Part shown: positions 37,161-48,071 of the stretch, in pieces | How positions within the stretch are numbered: the first letter of the stretch is position 1 | Layout: each line of letters begins with the position of its first letter | NCBI RefSeq assembly: GCF_002873135.1 | Contig: NZ_MCVI01000019.1 | Coordinates: forward strand, 1 to 64,000 | DNA length: 64,000 nucleotides | DNA from: Shewanella sp. 10N.286.48.A6 | GTDB lineage: Bacteria; Pseudomonadota; Gammaproteobacteria; Enterobacterales; Shewanellaceae | Direction of reading: 5' to 3' | The notes under the pieces: generated by a model | What the model was told of the DNA's origin: nothing | The model's database searches: none | The model's input: the letters and a program-made list of their open reading frames with translations, nothing else | Translations under genes and position numbers: made by a program

Positions 37161-37184
37161 GGGGGGACATATGGGGGGACATAT
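37161..37184. repeat. Perfect 12 bp direct repeat (GGGGGGACATAT twice)
   Basis: Two abutting copies of GGGGGGACATAT lie between the WYL regulator promoter and the fis terminator. The G-rich composition contrasts with the AT-rich surroundings. No function can be assigned from sequence. Confidence 0.8.
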
Positions 37185-37189
37185 CAACA

Positions 37190-37223
37190 AAAACGGGCTT
37201 TCCATTGCTGGAAAGCCCGTTTT
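37190..37223 (-). terminator. Intrinsic terminator of dusB-fis
   Basis: AAAACGGGCTTTCC and its exact complement form a 14 bp stem with a 6-nt loop, ending in T residues on both strands. It lies 26 bp past the fis stop. Confidence 0.88.
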
Positions 37224-37248
37224 CTTACAATCACTTAGACGTTAAGTC

Positions 37249-37572
<324 letters not shown>

Positions 37573-38541
37573 TTAAAAATTAACTAATTCATCAAAGTAA
37601 CATTCCACAAGGGAATATTGCTGTTCAGCGGTTTCAAGCCTATTGAAGTCAGCACGAAATTGACGCTGCTCTTCTTGGTTTAGGTACCATCCCATGTGCT
37701 TTCTAGCAAATCGGACACCTTTGTACTCGCCGTACAATTCGTACAAAGCGTTAAGGTGTTCGAGCATGATTTCTCGTTGCTCGCTTGCCTCAACTGGCGG
37801 TAATTTGTTACCTGTTTCCAAGTAGTGGTGAATTTCTCTAAAAATCCACGGTCTGCCTTGGGCTCCTCGTCCTACCATTACAGCATCGGCGCCAGTGTAG
37901 TCTAAGACGAACTTAGCTTTTTCTGGACTGTCGATATCTCCATTGGCAACAACAGGGATTGAGACATTTTGTTTTATTGCTTTAATCGTGTCGTATTCGG
38001 CAAAGCCTTTATACATACACTGCCTAGTGCGGCCGTGAACGGCTAAGGAGGCAATGCCACAATCTTCGGCAATATGAGCAATTTCAACACCATTACGGTG
38101 TTCAGGTTGCCAGCCTGTGCGAATCTTTAGCGTTACCGGTACATCAACTGCACTAACAACAGCCTGTAAAATCGCTTTTACTAGCTGGGGATCTTGCATT
38201 AATGCTGATCCAGCAAGCTTCTTATTCACTTTTTTGGCAGGGCAGCCCATATTGATGTCAATGATGTGAGCGCCTTGTTCAACGTTGAACTGGGCGGCCG
38301 CAGCCATTAAATCAGGATCTGCACCTGCAATTTGTACTGAACGAATACCTTCTTCACCAGAATGCATCATGCGCTGGCGGCTTTTATCGGTATCCCAAAC
38401 TTCGGGATTAGATGAAAGCATCTCTGAAACCGCTAGGCCTGCGCCATAACGTAAACAAAGATTTCGAAAAGCGCGATCGGTGACACCTGCCATTGGTGCC
38501 ACGATCAGCTGATTTTTCAGTTGATAGGGGCCAATTTGCAT
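37573..38541 (-). CDS. dusB: tRNA-dihydrouridine synthase B
   Basis: The protein of about 322 residues is a flavin TIM-barrel enzyme reducing uridine to dihydrouridine in the tRNA D-loop (U17 in E. coli). PMAGVTDRAFRNL, the catalytic Cys segment INMGCPAKKVNKK, HGRTRQCMYKG, VANGDID and MVGRGAQGRPW are present. MQIGPYQLKN at 38541 aligns with the E. coli start; an ATG at 38556 is an alternative. Promoter-proximal gene of dusB-fis. The short leader upstream is T-rich. Confidence 0.96.
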   Translation of the reverse strand: MQIGPYQLKNQLIVAPMAGVTDRAFRNLCLRYGAGLAVSEMLSSNPEVWDTDKSRQRMMHSGEEGIRSVQIAGADPDLMAAAAQFNVEQGAHIIDINMGCPAKKVNKKLAGSALMQDPQLVKAILQAVVSAVDVPVTLKIRTGWQPEHRNGVEIAHIAEDCGIASLAVHGRTRQCMYKGFAEYDTIKAIKQNVSIPVVANGDIDSPEKAKFVLDYTGADAVMVGRGAQGRPWIFREIHHYLETGNKLPPVEASEQREIMLEHLNALYELYGEYKGVRFARKHMGWYLNQEEQRQFRADFNRLETAEQQYSLVECYFDELVNF

Positions 38542-38714
38542 TGAGTTATTCACCATGCTCGTCAAAGGGGCGCTATATTAGCCCTTTTTTACCGTCCTGA
38601 AAAGGTCAATAAATGAACTAAAGATAACTTTTTTGCTTGACTTTTAGTTGTGGAGTCGTCAGCGCCCCTTTTGGCGTAAAACTAGCTGTCATAAGGGGTG
38701 TGCTGCCTTTACCG

Positions 38715-39596
38715 TTATTTGCGGGTGCCTGTCAAGCGGCTCCAGTCTTCTTTGTGAGCCGCTTCATCCATGATGAACCATTGGCTGTAGAAATGTGATA
38801 CTTCTTCTGCTTGCTCTTGTAGTAAGCCTGAAAGGGCTAACTTACCACCTGTTTTGACTTTCTCTGCAATCAATGGGGCAAGCTCGCGCAGTGGGCCGGC
38901 TAAGATGTTAGCGACTAAGATATCAGCCTGTAAATTTTCTGGTTGGTTTTCGGGTAAATACAGTGACAACTGCTCGACAACACCGTTGCGCTCGGCATTG
39001 GCTGTCGATGCATCAATGGCTTGATAGTCAATATCAACCCCGGTGACCTTCTTCGCGCCAAGCTTTAATGCAGCAATGGCTAAGATGCCTGAGCCACAAC
39101 CAAAGTCGATAACTTCTTTATCTGACAAATCTAAGCTGTCTAACCACTCTAAACATAATGCGGTGGTTGGGTGAGTACCAGTACCGAAGGCTAAACCTGG
39201 ATCAAGAATAACATTTACTGCGTCTGGTTCAGGGATGTCACGCCAGCTTGGGCAAATCCATAAACGCTGACCAAATTTGATGGGGTGGAAGCTGTCCATC
39301 CATTCACGAACCCAGTCTTTATCTTCTACTTGTTCAATTTTATGGTTAAAGCCTTTACCTAAGCAGGGAACTGACTCTAATAACTCTATGGTCGGTGCTA
39401 AATCAGTGCCAGCATCAAATAAGGCCATTAATATGGTGTCTTGCCATAGAGGTGTTTCACCTAGTTTAGGCTCGAAAATTGGCTCATCTTGGCCGTCTTC
39501 GTAGGTGATAGACACAGAACCTTGATCCATCAATAAGTCGCCTAGCATGTCTGCATGATCGCGATGAGTGTGAATTCGTAATTGGATCCAAGGCAT
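38715..39596 (-). CDS. prmA: Ribosomal protein L11 methyltransferase
   Basis: The 293-residue enzyme trimethylates lysines and the N-terminus of ribosomal protein L11. An N-terminal substrate-recognition domain starts [20 protein letters not shown], and the SAM-binding domain has [34 protein letters not shown] and VANILAGPL, all PrmA signatures. It precedes dusB-fis on the same strand (about 170 bp), the arrangement in E. coli and Shewanella. Confidence 0.97.
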   Translation of the reverse strand: MPWIQLRIHTHRDHADMLGDLLMDQGSVSITYEDGQDEPIFEPKLGETPLWQDTILMALFDAGTDLAPTIELLESVPCLGKGFNHKIEQVEDKDWVREWMDSFHPIKFGQRLWICPSWRDIPEPDAVNVILDPGLAFGTGTHPTTALCLEWLDSLDLSDKEVIDFGCGSGILAIAALKLGAKKVTGVDIDYQAIDASTANAERNGVVEQLSLYLPENQPENLQADILVANILAGPLRELAPLIAEKVKTGGKLALSGLLQEQAEEVSHFYSQWFIMDEAAHKEDWSRLTGTRK

Positions 39597-39913
39597 GGGA
39601 TTTTCCTAACTGATAATAAAATTAAACATGAATTGGCGGCTATTATAGCTGATGCCATAACGAGGTGGCAGATATTCCTTTGGGTTTATCGGCCAAAAAG
39701 CAAAAACGCGCCAAATGATAACTATTTAACGGCTGATATTTGTTGTGAAACATTGGCTTTTACACTTCAGAAGTGGACAGATTGTGGGACTATTTCACCG
39801 CGATGAGTGTATTTGAGTCAAATTGACTATGATGATTTAGAGGGTAATATTTGTATCGTTATCAAAATTATTTTAGTAATGAATGATTAAGATGTGAGAT
39901 TAAGGTCCAGACA
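39597..39913. other. Divergent intergenic region, prmA / LysR gene
   Basis: This 317 bp region should hold both promoters. I see no hairpin or operator I would name; the stretch just before the LysR start is AT-rich. Confidence 0.4.
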
Positions 39914-40819
39914 ATGCAGATAAATGATTTACACCTGTTTGTGCGAGTGGCTGATTGCGGCAGTATTGGCGCTGCTGCAGTTGAGCTAGATATTTCAGCT
40001 GCTGCGGCAAGTGCAGCATTAAAACGATTAGAGAAACAGTTAAATAGCGTACTGTTTATTCGCACCACTCGTAGTTTGCGTCTGACCGCCGAAGGTGAGC
40101 ATTATCTGATCCATTGTCGCGAGGCGCTGGCGCAATTGCAATTAGGCCAGCAAGCCTTGTTAACCGAAAAAGGTAAAATCTCAGGTCAGCTCAATATCTC
40201 AGTCTCTTCTGACTTTGGCCGGAATGTATTCTTACCTTGGTTAGACAGTTTTCTACTGCAGTATCCAGATTTAACCATTCAACTGCATATAGGCGATAGC
40301 CTTAGCCATTTTCAGCACGATAAAATTGATATGGCGTTACGTTATGGCGTAGCGCCTGATTCAAGCCAAGTGGCGTTTAATATTTGTCATACTCAACGGG
40401 TGTTATGTGCCTCTTCTGCTTATATTCAGCATCATGGCGAACCTAAAAGCCCAGCTGAATTAGCGCAGCACAATTGTTTAATTTATAAGGTTGATGAACG
40501 TAATTATGATTTGTGGACGTTAATTAACGAGCAGCAGAGCTTTAAAATACGGGTGAGTGGTGATCGAAGTAGCAATGATGCTGATGTCACTCGTCGGTGG
40601 GCAGTATCAGGCCAAGGCATTGTATTTAAATCGGCTTTAGATGTTGTAGATGATTTAAATAGCGGTCGACTGCAACAGATATTGCCTGGATTTACCAGTG
40701 AGGCGATGCCGTTGAATCTCATTTGTGCAGGGCGACAGCATGTCAGCCCTGCCATGTTGTTAATGCGTGATAAACTGCGGCAACATTGCCTGCAATTACA
40801 ACAAGCTGTGGCTATTTAG
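39914..40819 (+). CDS. LysR-family transcriptional regulator
   Basis: The 301-residue protein has an N-terminal LysR HTH (MQINDLHLFVRVADCGSIGAA, then a recognition region in ISAAAASAALKRLEKQL) and an effector-binding domain like the CrgA/PA4477-type subgroup (residues about 90-295). It is transcribed toward frdCAB but separated by about 212 bp that contain a CRP-like site. Target unknown; self-regulation or a link to the divergent prmA side are both possible. Effector unknown. Confidence 0.9.
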   Translation: MQINDLHLFVRVADCGSIGAAAVELDISAAAASAALKRLEKQLNSVLFIRTTRSLRLTAEGEHYLIHCREALAQLQLGQQALLTEKGKISGQLNISVSSDFGRNVFLPWLDSFLLQYPDLTIQLHIGDSLSHFQHDKIDMALRYGVAPDSSQVAFNICHTQRVLCASSAYIQHHGEPKSPAELAQHNCLIYKVDERNYDLWTLINEQQSFKIRVSGDRSSNDADVTRRWAVSGQGIVFKSALDVVDDLNSGRLQQILPGFTSEAMPLNLICAGRQHVSPAMLLMRDKLRQHCLQLQQAVAI

Positions 40820-40935
40820 TCTTATGTTTAGAGGGTTTGATATCAAGTTCAAATCTTTATCTCAAAGCGCAGTGGCTTGCTAACATCTCACGATTCGCGT
40901 TGGTGTGATCTGCGTCTGACTCTTGCCTTGCGGTG

Positions 40936-40951
40936 GGTGATCTGGGTCACT
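40936..40951 (+). promoter_or_regulatory. Candidate CRP site of the frd promoter
   Basis: GGTGA-TCTGGG-TCACT has one mismatch in each half against TGTGA-N6-TCACA. It is centred about 88 bp before frdC. In Shewanella oneidensis CRP is the main activator of anaerobic respiration, including fumarate reduction, so the location is meaningful. Confidence 0.6.
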
Positions 40952-41031
40952 TGCTGGTTTTTGGTTATTGCTACCGTTTGTGAACTTGATATGGTCATAA
41001 GTCATATTGAATTTACAGGACGTGCAAATTT

Positions 41032-41772
41032 ATGGCTGATCAACCCGCTCTTGAAGCGCTAACCTCTGCAGCAAAAAAGACCAGCGGATTCTCTCATCCT
41101 GTATGGGCCGCTCGGGCCGATATGCTTCAAAGTGCAACTGGCCTGTTACTTGGCATATTCATCATTATGCATCTGCATTTTGAGTCGAGTATTTTGATCA
41201 GTAAAGAAGCCTTTTATCATGTAGGCCACTTCTTAGAAGGGGGCATGTTCAGTGAAACTGGCCATGGCTTTCCTGTTCTGACTAAACTCATTTCGGCATT
41301 TATGCTGATAGTCTTATTAATCCACGCTGTATTTGCCTTACGTCGCTTTCCTGCACAAATAAAGCAATGGCGGGCACTTAGAAGTCAAATGACCATTATG
41401 CCTCACCAAGATACTAAAATTTGGTTTTGGCAGTTAATTACGGGTTTTTTACTGTTCTTTCTCGCCCCCGTTCACTTGTTTGACATGATCACCAATCCTG
41501 AAATCGGCCCGCATTTATCGGCTGAGCGTGTTTACCACCAAGATGTGTGGATGCTGTATGTCTTGCTATTACCAGCTGTGGTATTGCATGCCATGTTTGG
41601 TCTCTATCGCCTAGCGGTAAAGTGGGGCGTGACCACAAAGCGTATGGCGGCGCTTAAGCTTGCCAAAATAATGGTGGTTTACTTAATGATTATTGGTATC
41701 GCAAGTTTATTGACCTACATCTTTATTGGGCAATCGTTGGAGTTACCCGTAACGCCTTTTGTACCGAGTTAA
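41032..41772 (+). CDS. frdC: Fumarate reductase cytochrome b subunit (Wolinella type)
   Basis: The 246-residue membrane protein has about five hydrophobic helices and several membrane His residues that could bind two b hemes (IIMHLHFES, HVGHFLEGG, LLIHAVFALRR, FLAPVHLFDM, LLPAVVLHAMF). This is the di-heme quinol:fumarate reductase anchor of Wolinella, not the heme-free E. coli FrdC/FrdD pair. It is the first gene of frdCAB and passes electrons from menaquinol to FrdB. A CRP-like site precedes it. Confidence 0.93.
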   Translation: MADQPALEALTSAAKKTSGFSHPVWAARADMLQSATGLLLGIFIIMHLHFESSILISKEAFYHVGHFLEGGMFSETGHGFPVLTKLISAFMLIVLLIHAVFALRRFPAQIKQWRALRSQMTIMPHQDTKIWFWQLITGFLLFFLAPVHLFDMITNPEIGPHLSAERVYHQDVWMLYVLLLPAVVLHAMFGLYRLAVKWGVTTKRMAALKLAKIMVVYLMIIGIASLLTYIFIGQSLELPVTPFVPS

Positions 41773-41856
41773 AGACACAGTGACTGTGCACAGTCATGCA
41801 CCATTGAGTTTATCGCTTAGAAATACAAAGCCTAATACCGTATTAAAGGAATGCCA

Positions 41857-43848
41857 GTGAAAATTATTTATACAGATTCATTAGTTGTCGGCGCCGGTCT
41901 TGCTGGTTTACGTGTGGCAATCGCCTCCAAAGAGCGTGGTTTAGATACCGTGGTGCTGTCATTAATACCTGCCAAACGTTCCCATTCTGCTGCAGCCCAA
42001 GGCGGTATGCAAGCCAGCCTTGGTAATACAGTTAAAGGCATGGGTGACGATGAAGACGTCCACTTTCAAGACACAGTAAAAGGCTCTGACTGGGGCTGCG
42101 ATCAAGATGTGGCGCGCATGTTTGCCCATTGCGCACCTAAAGCGGTGCGAGAACTTGCTAATTGGGGCGTGCCTTGGTCACGTATTAGTGCTGGCGATCG
42201 TGAAGTGGTGGTGAACGCCGAAAAGGTCACCATTACTGAAGCCGAGCAAGCCCACGGATTAATTAATGCCCGTGACTTTGGCGGGACTAAAAAATGGCGT
42301 ACTTGCTATACCGCCGACGGCACCGGCCACTCACTACTGTATGCCGTTGACAACAAAGCCATTGAAATGGATATTCCTGTCCATGAACGCATTGAAGCAT
42401 TATCGCTTATTCATGATGGCAAACGTTGTCACGGCGTCATTGCCCGTTGTCTCATTACGGGTGAATTACGTGCCTATATTGGTAAATCAACGACGATTGC
42501 AACAGGCGGCTATGGCCGTATTTATGAAGTCTCTACCAATGCCATTATCTGTGAAGGCATTGGCCAAGCATTGGCGTTAGATACTGGCGTTGCCACATTA
42601 GGCAATATGGAAGCGGTGCAATTTCACCCAACAGCGATTGTACCAGTGGGGATCTTAACCACGGAAGGTTGCCGAGGTGATGGCGGCTTACTGCGAGATA
42701 AAGACGGTCATCGTTTCATGCCAGATTATGAGCCTGAAAAGAAAGAGCTCGCCTCTCGAGATGTGGTCTCACGGCGCATGACTGAACATATGCGTAAAGA
42801 TAAAGGCGTTGATAGCCCTTATGGGCCGCATTTATGGCTTGATATCACTTTGCTTGGGCGCAAACACGTTGAAACCAACCTTAGAGAAGTGAAAGAGATT
42901 TGTGAAAATTTCTTGGGCATAGATCCTGCCAAAGACTGGATCCCAGTGCGTCCGACTCAGCATTACTCAATGGGCGGTATTCGTACTAATGCTACCGGTG
43001 AAAGCCCGCAATTAGCAGGCTTATTTAGCGTGGGTGAGGCTGCGTGTTGGGATATGCATGGCTTTAACCGTTTAGGTGGAAATTCTCTGGCTGAAACTGT
43101 AGTTGGCGGTATGATCATCGGTAAGTACGTGGCTGATTTTTGTGAAAAGAACACCCTTGAAATCAATACAGCCGAAATTGAAGCCAGCATGGCTAAGATG
43201 CAGCAAGAAATCAACGGCTTGTTAGTCGGTAAGGGCACTGAAAATGTGTTTGATATCAAACTGGAAATGCAGCGCATCATGATGGATTACGTAGGTATTT
43301 TCCGCAATGGTCCTGAGCTTGAAAAAGCCATTGCTGAATTAAAAGAATTACTGGTTCGCAGTAAAAGTATTGGCCTTAAATGTAAAAAACGTCATGGGAA
43401 CCCTGAGCTGGTGGAAGCGTTACGTGTGCCGCGTATGCTGCGGGTTGCCTTAACGGTTGCGTGCGGCGCCAATGCCCGTACAGAAAGCCGCGGTGCCCAT
43501 GCTCGTGAAGATTACCCGCAACGTAATGATAAAGAATGGCTCAACCGCACTTTATCAACTTGGCCAGACGAAAACGCCCTTGAGCCCAAGCTAACTTACG
43601 AGCAACTTGATGTGATGAAGATGGAGTTGCCGCCAGGTTATCGTGGTTATGGTAACGACAATGCCATTGCGCATCCTGATACTGCTGCCCGTGAAGTTGA
43701 AATTGAAAAAATCCTCGCTGAGCTGGGTGACGATGCAGACCGCGTTGAAAAACAAGCAGCCGTTATGCCATTTGATTTACCAGAAAGCTTGCGTCCGCGT
43801 AATGAAAGATTAAGTGACACCTTTTTGGCGTCAGGAGAAAAGAGCTAA
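41857..43848 (+). CDS. frdA: Fumarate reductase flavoprotein subunit
   Basis: The FAD subunit of about 663 residues carries the fumarate site. [15 protein letters not shown] binds the nucleotide, the His in [14 protein letters not shown] takes the covalent FAD, and [21 protein letters not shown] and [12 protein letters not shown] complete the family pattern. AAAGGA touches the ATG at 41851 but is seven bases from the GTG at 41857, so I take GTG as the start. It lies 84 bp after frdC and overlaps frdB by one base. It could act as succinate dehydrogenase in reverse, but the subunit type favours reduction. Confidence 0.95.
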   Translation: MKIIYTDSLVVGAGLAGLRVAIASKERGLDTVVLSLIPAKRSHSAAAQGGMQASLGNTVKGMGDDEDVHFQDTVKGSDWGCDQDVARMFAHCAPKAVRELANWGVPWSRISAGDREVVVNAEKVTITEAEQAHGLINARDFGGTKKWRTCYTADGTGHSLLYAVDNKAIEMDIPVHERIEALSLIHDGKRCHGVIARCLITGELRAYIGKSTTIATGGYGRIYEVSTNAIICEGIGQALALDTGVATLGNMEAVQFHPTAIVPVGILTTEGCRGDGGLLRDKDGHRFMPDYEPEKKELASRDVVSRRMTEHMRKDKGVDSPYGPHLWLDITLLGRKHVETNLREVKEICENFLGIDPAKDWIPVRPTQHYSMGGIRTNATGESPQLAGLFSVGEAACWDMHGFNRLGGNSLAETVVGGMIIGKYVADFCEKNTLEINTAEIEASMAKMQQEINGLLVGKGTENVFDIKLEMQRIMMDYVGIFRNGPELEKAIAELKELLVRSKSIGLKCKKRHGNPELVEALRVPRMLRVALTVACGANARTESRGAHAREDYPQRNDKEWLNRTLSTWPDENALEPKLTYEQLDVMKMELPPGYRGYGNDNAIAHPDTAAREVEIEKILAELGDDADRVEKQAAVMPFDLPESLRPRNERLSDTFLASGEKS

Positions 43849-44585
43849 TGACCAGCCCACGAACTATCAGTTTTAATATCTTTCGTTACGATCCACAAGA
43901 TCCAAGCGATAAACCTAAAATGGTCACATATGAGCTCACTGAAGCGCCTGGAATGACAGTATTTATTGCGCTTAATATGCTGCGTGAGCAACAAGATCCT
44001 TCACTGCAGTTTGATTTTGTCTGCCGCGCAGGGATCTGTGGCAGTTGCGCTATGGTGATTAATGGCAAACCTACATTGGCTTGTAGAACCTTAACCACTA
44101 ATTTCCCTGACGGTAACATTACCCTAATGCCGTTACCGGGTTTTGAGTTAATTGGTGACTTGTCAGTGAACACGGGTAAATTCATGCGCGAGCTAGCTGA
44201 GCGACTGCAGTTATGGTTGCAACCTGATGCCAACGATATTGATATTCATCGCTTAGAAACGCCAATGGACCCTGCTGAGGCGGCTAAGTTATATGAGCTT
44301 GAACGCTGCGTTGAATGTGGTGTTTGTGTGTCTGCATGTGCCACTAAGCAAATGAAAGACAGTTTTGTTGGCGCTGTGGGGATGATGAAAATCGCCCGCT
44401 TTGAAATGGATAGCCGTGATATTCGCAGCGCAGAAGATTTCTATCATGTGATAGGTAATCAAGATGGCGTATTTGGCTGTATGACCTTACTGGGTTGTCA
44501 AGATGCCTGCCCGAAAGATTTACCGCACATGCAGCAAATTGCCTATTTACGCCGTAAAATGGCGCAAACTATTGTGAGCTGTTAA
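43848..44585 (+). CDS. frdB: Fumarate reductase iron-sulfur subunit
   Basis: The 245-residue protein links FrdC hemes to FrdA flavin. The N-terminal ferredoxin domain holds the [2Fe-2S] ligands (CRAGICGSCAMVINGKPTLAC, about residues 59-78). The C-terminal domain holds the [4Fe-4S] CVECGVCVSAC and [3Fe-4S] CMTLLGCQDACPKD groups. Its ATG overlaps the frdA stop (TAATG), so the two are translationally coupled. A strong terminator follows. Confidence 0.96.
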   Translation: MTSPRTISFNIFRYDPQDPSDKPKMVTYELTEAPGMTVFIALNMLREQQDPSLQFDFVCRAGICGSCAMVINGKPTLACRTLTTNFPDGNITLMPLPGFELIGDLSVNTGKFMRELAERLQLWLQPDANDIDIHRLETPMDPAEAAKLYELERCVECGVCVSACATKQMKDSFVGAVGMMKIARFEMDSRDIRSAEDFYHVIGNQDGVFGCMTLLGCQDACPKDLPHMQQIAYLRRKMAQTIVSC

Positions 44586-44616
44586 CTCAGGCGTTATAAG
44601 GGTTAAATTTACAAAT

Positions 44617-44650
44617 AAAAATGCCGCTAACTCAGTTAGCGGCATTTTTG
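44617..44650. terminator. Bidirectional terminator between frdB and rho
   Basis: AAAAATGCCGCTAAC and its complement form a long perfect stem around a 3-nt loop, with T-runs on both strands. It ends both frdCAB and rho, which converge here. Confidence 0.9.
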
Positions 44651-44684
44651 TATTCAGTTTACTGTACTGAAACGATAAAGAGAA

Positions 44685-45950
44685 TTAACTCTTAGCGCGT
44701 TTCATTGCAGTGAAGAACTCATCGTTAGTTTTGGTCATTGCCAATTTATCGATAAGGAATTCCATGCCGGTAACTTCATCCATAGGATTAAGGATTTTAC
44801 GTAAAATCCACATCTTCTGTAGCTCATCAGGCGTGGTTAGTTTCTCTTCACGACGAGTACCAGAGCGGTTAAAGTCGATTGCAGGGAAAACGCGTTTTTC
44901 AGCTGCTTTACGAGAAAGGTGTAACTCTTGGTTACCAGTACCTTTAAATTCTTCGTAAATAACTTCATCCATTTTAGAGCCAGTATCCACAAGCGCTGTT
45001 GCGATAATGGTTAAGCTGCCGCCATGTTCGATGTTACGTGCAGCACCGAAGAAACGTTTTGGACGATGTAATGCGTTTGCATCAACACCACCAGTAAGCA
45101 CTTTACCTGATGATGGGATTACTGTGTTGTATGCACGGGCAAGACGAGTGATTGAATCTAATAAGATAACCACGTCTTTTTTGTGTTCAACTAAGCGCTT
45201 GGCTTTTTCAATAACCATTTCAGCAACTTGAACGTGACGACTTGCTGGCTCATCAAAGGTAGAAGCAATAACTTCACCTTTTACCATGCGCTGCATTTCG
45301 GTTACTTCTTCAGGACGTTCATCGATAAGTAATACCATTAACACCACTTCTGGGTTGTTATAGGTAATGCTTTGCGCCATGTTTTGTAGCAATAAGGTTT
45401 TACCCGCTTTAGGCGGAGCCACAATCAAACCACGCTGACCTTTACCAATTGGAGAACATAGATCCAAAATACGTGAGGTGATGTCTTCTGTTGAACCATT
45501 ACCACGTTCCATACGCATACGTTCTTCTGCATGCAGTGGGGTAAGGTTTTCAAAGAGGATTTTTGTGCGAGAATTTTCAGGCTTATCGAAGTTAACTTCG
45601 TTAACTTTTAAGAGTGCAAAATAGCGTTCACCATCTTTCGGTGGGCGGATTTTACCAAAGATGGTATCACCGGTACGCATATTGAAGCGTCTGATTTGGC
45701 TAGGAGAGACATAAATGTCATCAGGGCCTGCTAAATATGAACCATCTGAGCTTCTTAAAAAGCCGAAACCATCTTGGAGGATTTCAAGCACACCGCCACC
45801 AAAAATGTCTTCACCGCTTTTGGCGTGGGATTTCAGAATAGAGAAGATGATGTCCTGTTTACGGGCACGGGCCATGTTCTCTAATTTCATGCTATCTGCT
45901 AGTGAAACCAGATCTGATATAGACGTGTCTTTTAATTCAGTTAAATTCAT
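44685..45950 (-). CDS. rho: Transcription termination factor Rho
   Basis: The 421-residue hexameric RNA helicase has the Rho N-terminal domain ([15 protein letters not shown]), the RNA-binding cold-shock domain with GFGFLRS, the P-loop [17 protein letters not shown], and [12 protein letters not shown] and TGGVDA of the Q/R loops. Length and sequence are close to E. coli Rho. It has a long leader (345 bp to trxA), consistent with the autoregulation by Rho-dependent attenuation known in E. coli. Confidence 0.98.
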   Translation of the reverse strand: MNLTELKDTSISDLVSLADSMKLENMARARKQDIIFSILKSHAKSGEDIFGGGVLEILQDGFGFLRSSDGSYLAGPDDIYVSPSQIRRFNMRTGDTIFGKIRPPKDGERYFALLKVNEVNFDKPENSRTKILFENLTPLHAEERMRMERGNGSTEDITSRILDLCSPIGKGQRGLIVAPPKAGKTLLLQNMAQSITYNNPEVVLMVLLIDERPEEVTEMQRMVKGEVIASTFDEPASRHVQVAEMVIEKAKRLVEHKKDVVILLDSITRLARAYNTVIPSSGKVLTGGVDANALHRPKRFFGAARNIEHGGSLTIIATALVDTGSKMDEVIYEEFKGTGNQELHLSRKAAEKRVFPAIDFNRSGTRREEKLTTPDELQKMWILRKILNPMDEVTGMEFLIDKLAMTKTNDEFFTAMKRAKS

Positions 45951-46295
45951 GTTGGGGGTCTTGTATTACGCGACGATGCTTACTGCAATCAATCTTTCTT
46001 TGGGTCTTACGAAATTGAAATAGTCGATTGATAAGCGAGTAGGGGTTTGGTTGAAAAATCTGATGAATAAATTAGCACTATATGGGCAGTGCGTCCAGAA
46101 TTTTAGCGAAAAAACGGCACAAATTGTTCATATATTGTGCCGATTGTCACTTTTCAAACGTAAAACACGCAACATTATTAAAATTGATTGTTGTTCATTA
46201 CACTAAAATAGCGTTTTTTTTAGCAATAACCTGCTAACGGGGTTAGCAGGTTATGTCATTAATCAATAGTGCCGCGATTTTATAAATAGACTTGA
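45951..46295. other. Region between trxA and rho (rho leader)
   Basis: This 345 bp stretch has no coding gene. The part near rho is probably the untranslated rho leader. A 13 bp perfect inverted repeat at 46226-46254 lies close to the trxA stop. Confidence 0.5.
46226..46254. repeat. Perfect 13 bp inverted repeat downstream of trxA
   Basis: ATAACCTGCTAAC-GGG-GTTAGCAGGTTAT is a perfect stem with a 3-nt loop, 41 bp past the trxA stop. Unlike the other hairpins in this window it has no T-run immediately after it on either strand, so it may protect the trxA 3-prime end or act with Rho, not as a classic terminator. Confidence 0.8.
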
Positions 46296-46622
46296 TTAAG
46301 CTTGTGCGTCAATAAACTCTTTAAGTTGAGTTTTTGATAAAGCACCCACTTTAGTAGCAACTAACTCACCGCCTTTAAACATTAATAATGTTGGAATGCC
46401 ACGTACACCGTACTTAGCAGGTGAAACATTATTTTGGTCAACGTTTAATTTAGCTACAGTTAGCTTACCCGCGTACTCTTCAGCCACGTCGTCTAGGATT
46501 GGGGCAATCATTTTACAAGGACCACACCACTCTGCCCAGAAGTCTACCAGTACTGGTAATTCTGAGTTAATGACGTCGTTTTCGAAGCTGTCATCGCTTA
46601 GGTATACAATTTTATCGCTCAT
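46296..46622 (-). CDS. trxA: Thioredoxin 1
   Basis: The 108-residue cytosolic disulfide reductase has the active site [13 protein letters not shown] (Cys33/Cys36 region) and the cis-proline segment RGIPTLLMF. It supplies electrons to ribonucleotide reductase and other targets. The ATG at 46622 has GGAG eight bases upstream; the extension to 46646 is not supported. It is divergent from rhlB and upstream of rho, as in E. coli. Confidence 0.97.
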   Translation of the reverse strand: MSDKIVYLSDDSFENDVINSELPVLVDFWAEWCGPCKMIAPILDDVAEEYAGKLTVAKLNVDQNNVSPAKYGVRGIPTLLMFKGGELVATKVGALSKTQLKEFIDAQA

Positions 46623-46775
46623 GTAGATCTCCAGATTTGGCACCATTGCTAGTTTATTAATGGCTTACCATGTATATTGGGACGGTTAAATAGCTTTTCA
46701 AGTGACCGTTCTATTAATGTAGCTATTTGAAACGATCGAGTCTTTTTTTGCAACACTAACGGGTATGCTTGCGCT

Positions 46776-48071
46776 ATGAGCGAAACACATTTATCAACAC
46801 AAAGATTCGCCGACTTCCCTCTGAAGTCAGAGGTTATACAGGCTTTGAACGAAAATGGCTTTGAATTTTGTACGCCAATTCAGGCGTTATCTCTTCCCAT
46901 TTTATTACAACAAAAAGATATTGCTGGCCAGGCACAAACAGGAACTGGCAAGACAATGGCCTTTTTAGTGGCCACTTTTCACCACCTTCTCTCAGTTGCT
47001 GAGCCAGAAGGTCGTCAAATTAATCAGCCTAGAGCTATCATCATGGCACCGACTCGCGAACTTGCGATTCAGATTGCCAAAGATGCTAAATTGCTTGCAC
47101 GACATACGGGTTTAAAAGTCGGTATTGTTTATGGCGGTGAGAGTTATGATGTTCAACGCCAAGTGCTTGATGCTGGTGTTGATATTTTAATTGGTACTAC
47201 GGGTCGTATTATCGATTACGTACGCCAAGGTGTGATCAGTTTAAATGCAATTCAAGCCGTTGTGCTTGATGAAGCTGATCGCATGTTCGATTTAGGTTTT
47301 ATTAAAGATATTCGTTTCTTGTTTAGGCGTATGCCTGATGCTAAGTCACGCTTAAATATGTTGTTTTCAGCGACGTTATCAATGAAGGTTCAGGAATTAG
47401 CTTACGATCATATGAATGATCCAGAAAAAGTTGAAGTCTCACCTGGCGAAAAAACCTCAAAGAACATCAAAGAAGAAATTTTCTACCCTTCGACTGAAGA
47501 TAAAATGCGTTTGCTTCTGACATTAATGGAAGAAGATTGGCCAGAAAAGGCTATCGTATTTTCAAACACCAAACACAGCTGTGAAAAGGTGTGGTCATGG
47601 TTAGAAGGCGACGGCCATCGAGTGGGGTTATTAACCGGTGATGTACCGCAGAAAAAACGTATTCGCATTTTAGAGCAATTTACTTCAGGCGCGCTTGATG
47701 TGTTAGTTGCAACTGATGTGGCGGCGCGTGGCTTACATATTTCTGATGTATCTCATGTTTATAACTATGATTTACCAGATGATTGTGAAGATTACGTTCA
47801 CCGTATTGGTCGTACAGGTCGTGCGGGACAAAAAGGTGTGTCAGTGAGTTTTGCTTGTGAAGAGTACGCACTGAATTTACCGGCCATTGAGACGTATATT
47901 AAGCACTCAATACCAGTCACTAATTATGATCGTGAAGCTTTGCTAGACGATTTACCGCCACCGGTTCGTATCCATCGTAAGCACCCAACAACACGTACGC
48001 GTGATGGTGCGAGAAGTGGTGCGCATCGCAGTGGTGGACGTCCACCTCAAAGGGCACGTAGACATTCGTAA
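46776..48071 (+). CDS. rhlB: ATP-dependent RNA helicase RhlB
   Basis: This 431-residue DEAD-box helicase unwinds RNA for the RNase E degradosome. Seen motifs are the Q motif ([14 protein letters not shown]), [27 protein letters not shown] in [17 protein letters not shown] and [11 protein letters not shown]. The C-terminal tail is short, basic and Arg-rich, usual for RhlB. Position between trxA and the ppx/gppA-type gene supports RhlB over other DEAD-box paralogs. The next gene starts directly after its stop. Confidence 0.96.
   Translation: MSETHLSTQRFADFPLKSEVIQALNENGFEFCTPIQALSLPILLQQKDIAGQAQTGTGKTMAFLVATFHHLLSVAEPEGRQINQPRAIIMAPTRELAIQIAKDAKLLARHTGLKVGIVYGGESYDVQRQVLDAGVDILIGTTGRIIDYVRQGVISLNAIQAVVLDEADRMFDLGFIKDIRFLFRRMPDAKSRLNMLFSATLSMKVQELAYDHMNDPEKVEVSPGEKTSKNIKEEIFYPSTEDKMRLLLTLMEEDWPEKAIVFSNTKHSCEKVWSWLEGDGHRVGLLTGDVPQKKRIRILEQFTSGALDVLVATDVAARGLHISDVSHVYNYDLPDDCEDYVHRIGRTGRAGQKGVSVSFACEEYALNLPAIETYIKHSIPVTNYDREALLDDLPPPVRIHRKHPTTRTRDGARSGAHRSGGRPPQRARRHS

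Noticed and set aside
37573..38541. dusB as the integration site of a prophage
   Set aside because: dus genes can be phage targets, but no integrase or phage gene is present in the window.
39582..39806. 74-codon plus-strand frame between prmA and LysR
   Set aside because: It overlaps the prmA start region, lacks a ribosome site and resembles no known family.
40877..40930. tRNA or other structured RNA in the gap before frdC
   Set aside because: I could not form a cloverleaf or other conserved RNA fold; no tRNA or rRNA was recognised anywhere in the window.
40877..41062. 61-codon frame before frdC
   Set aside because: It overlaps the frdC start and contains the CRP-like site, so it is more likely promoter sequence.
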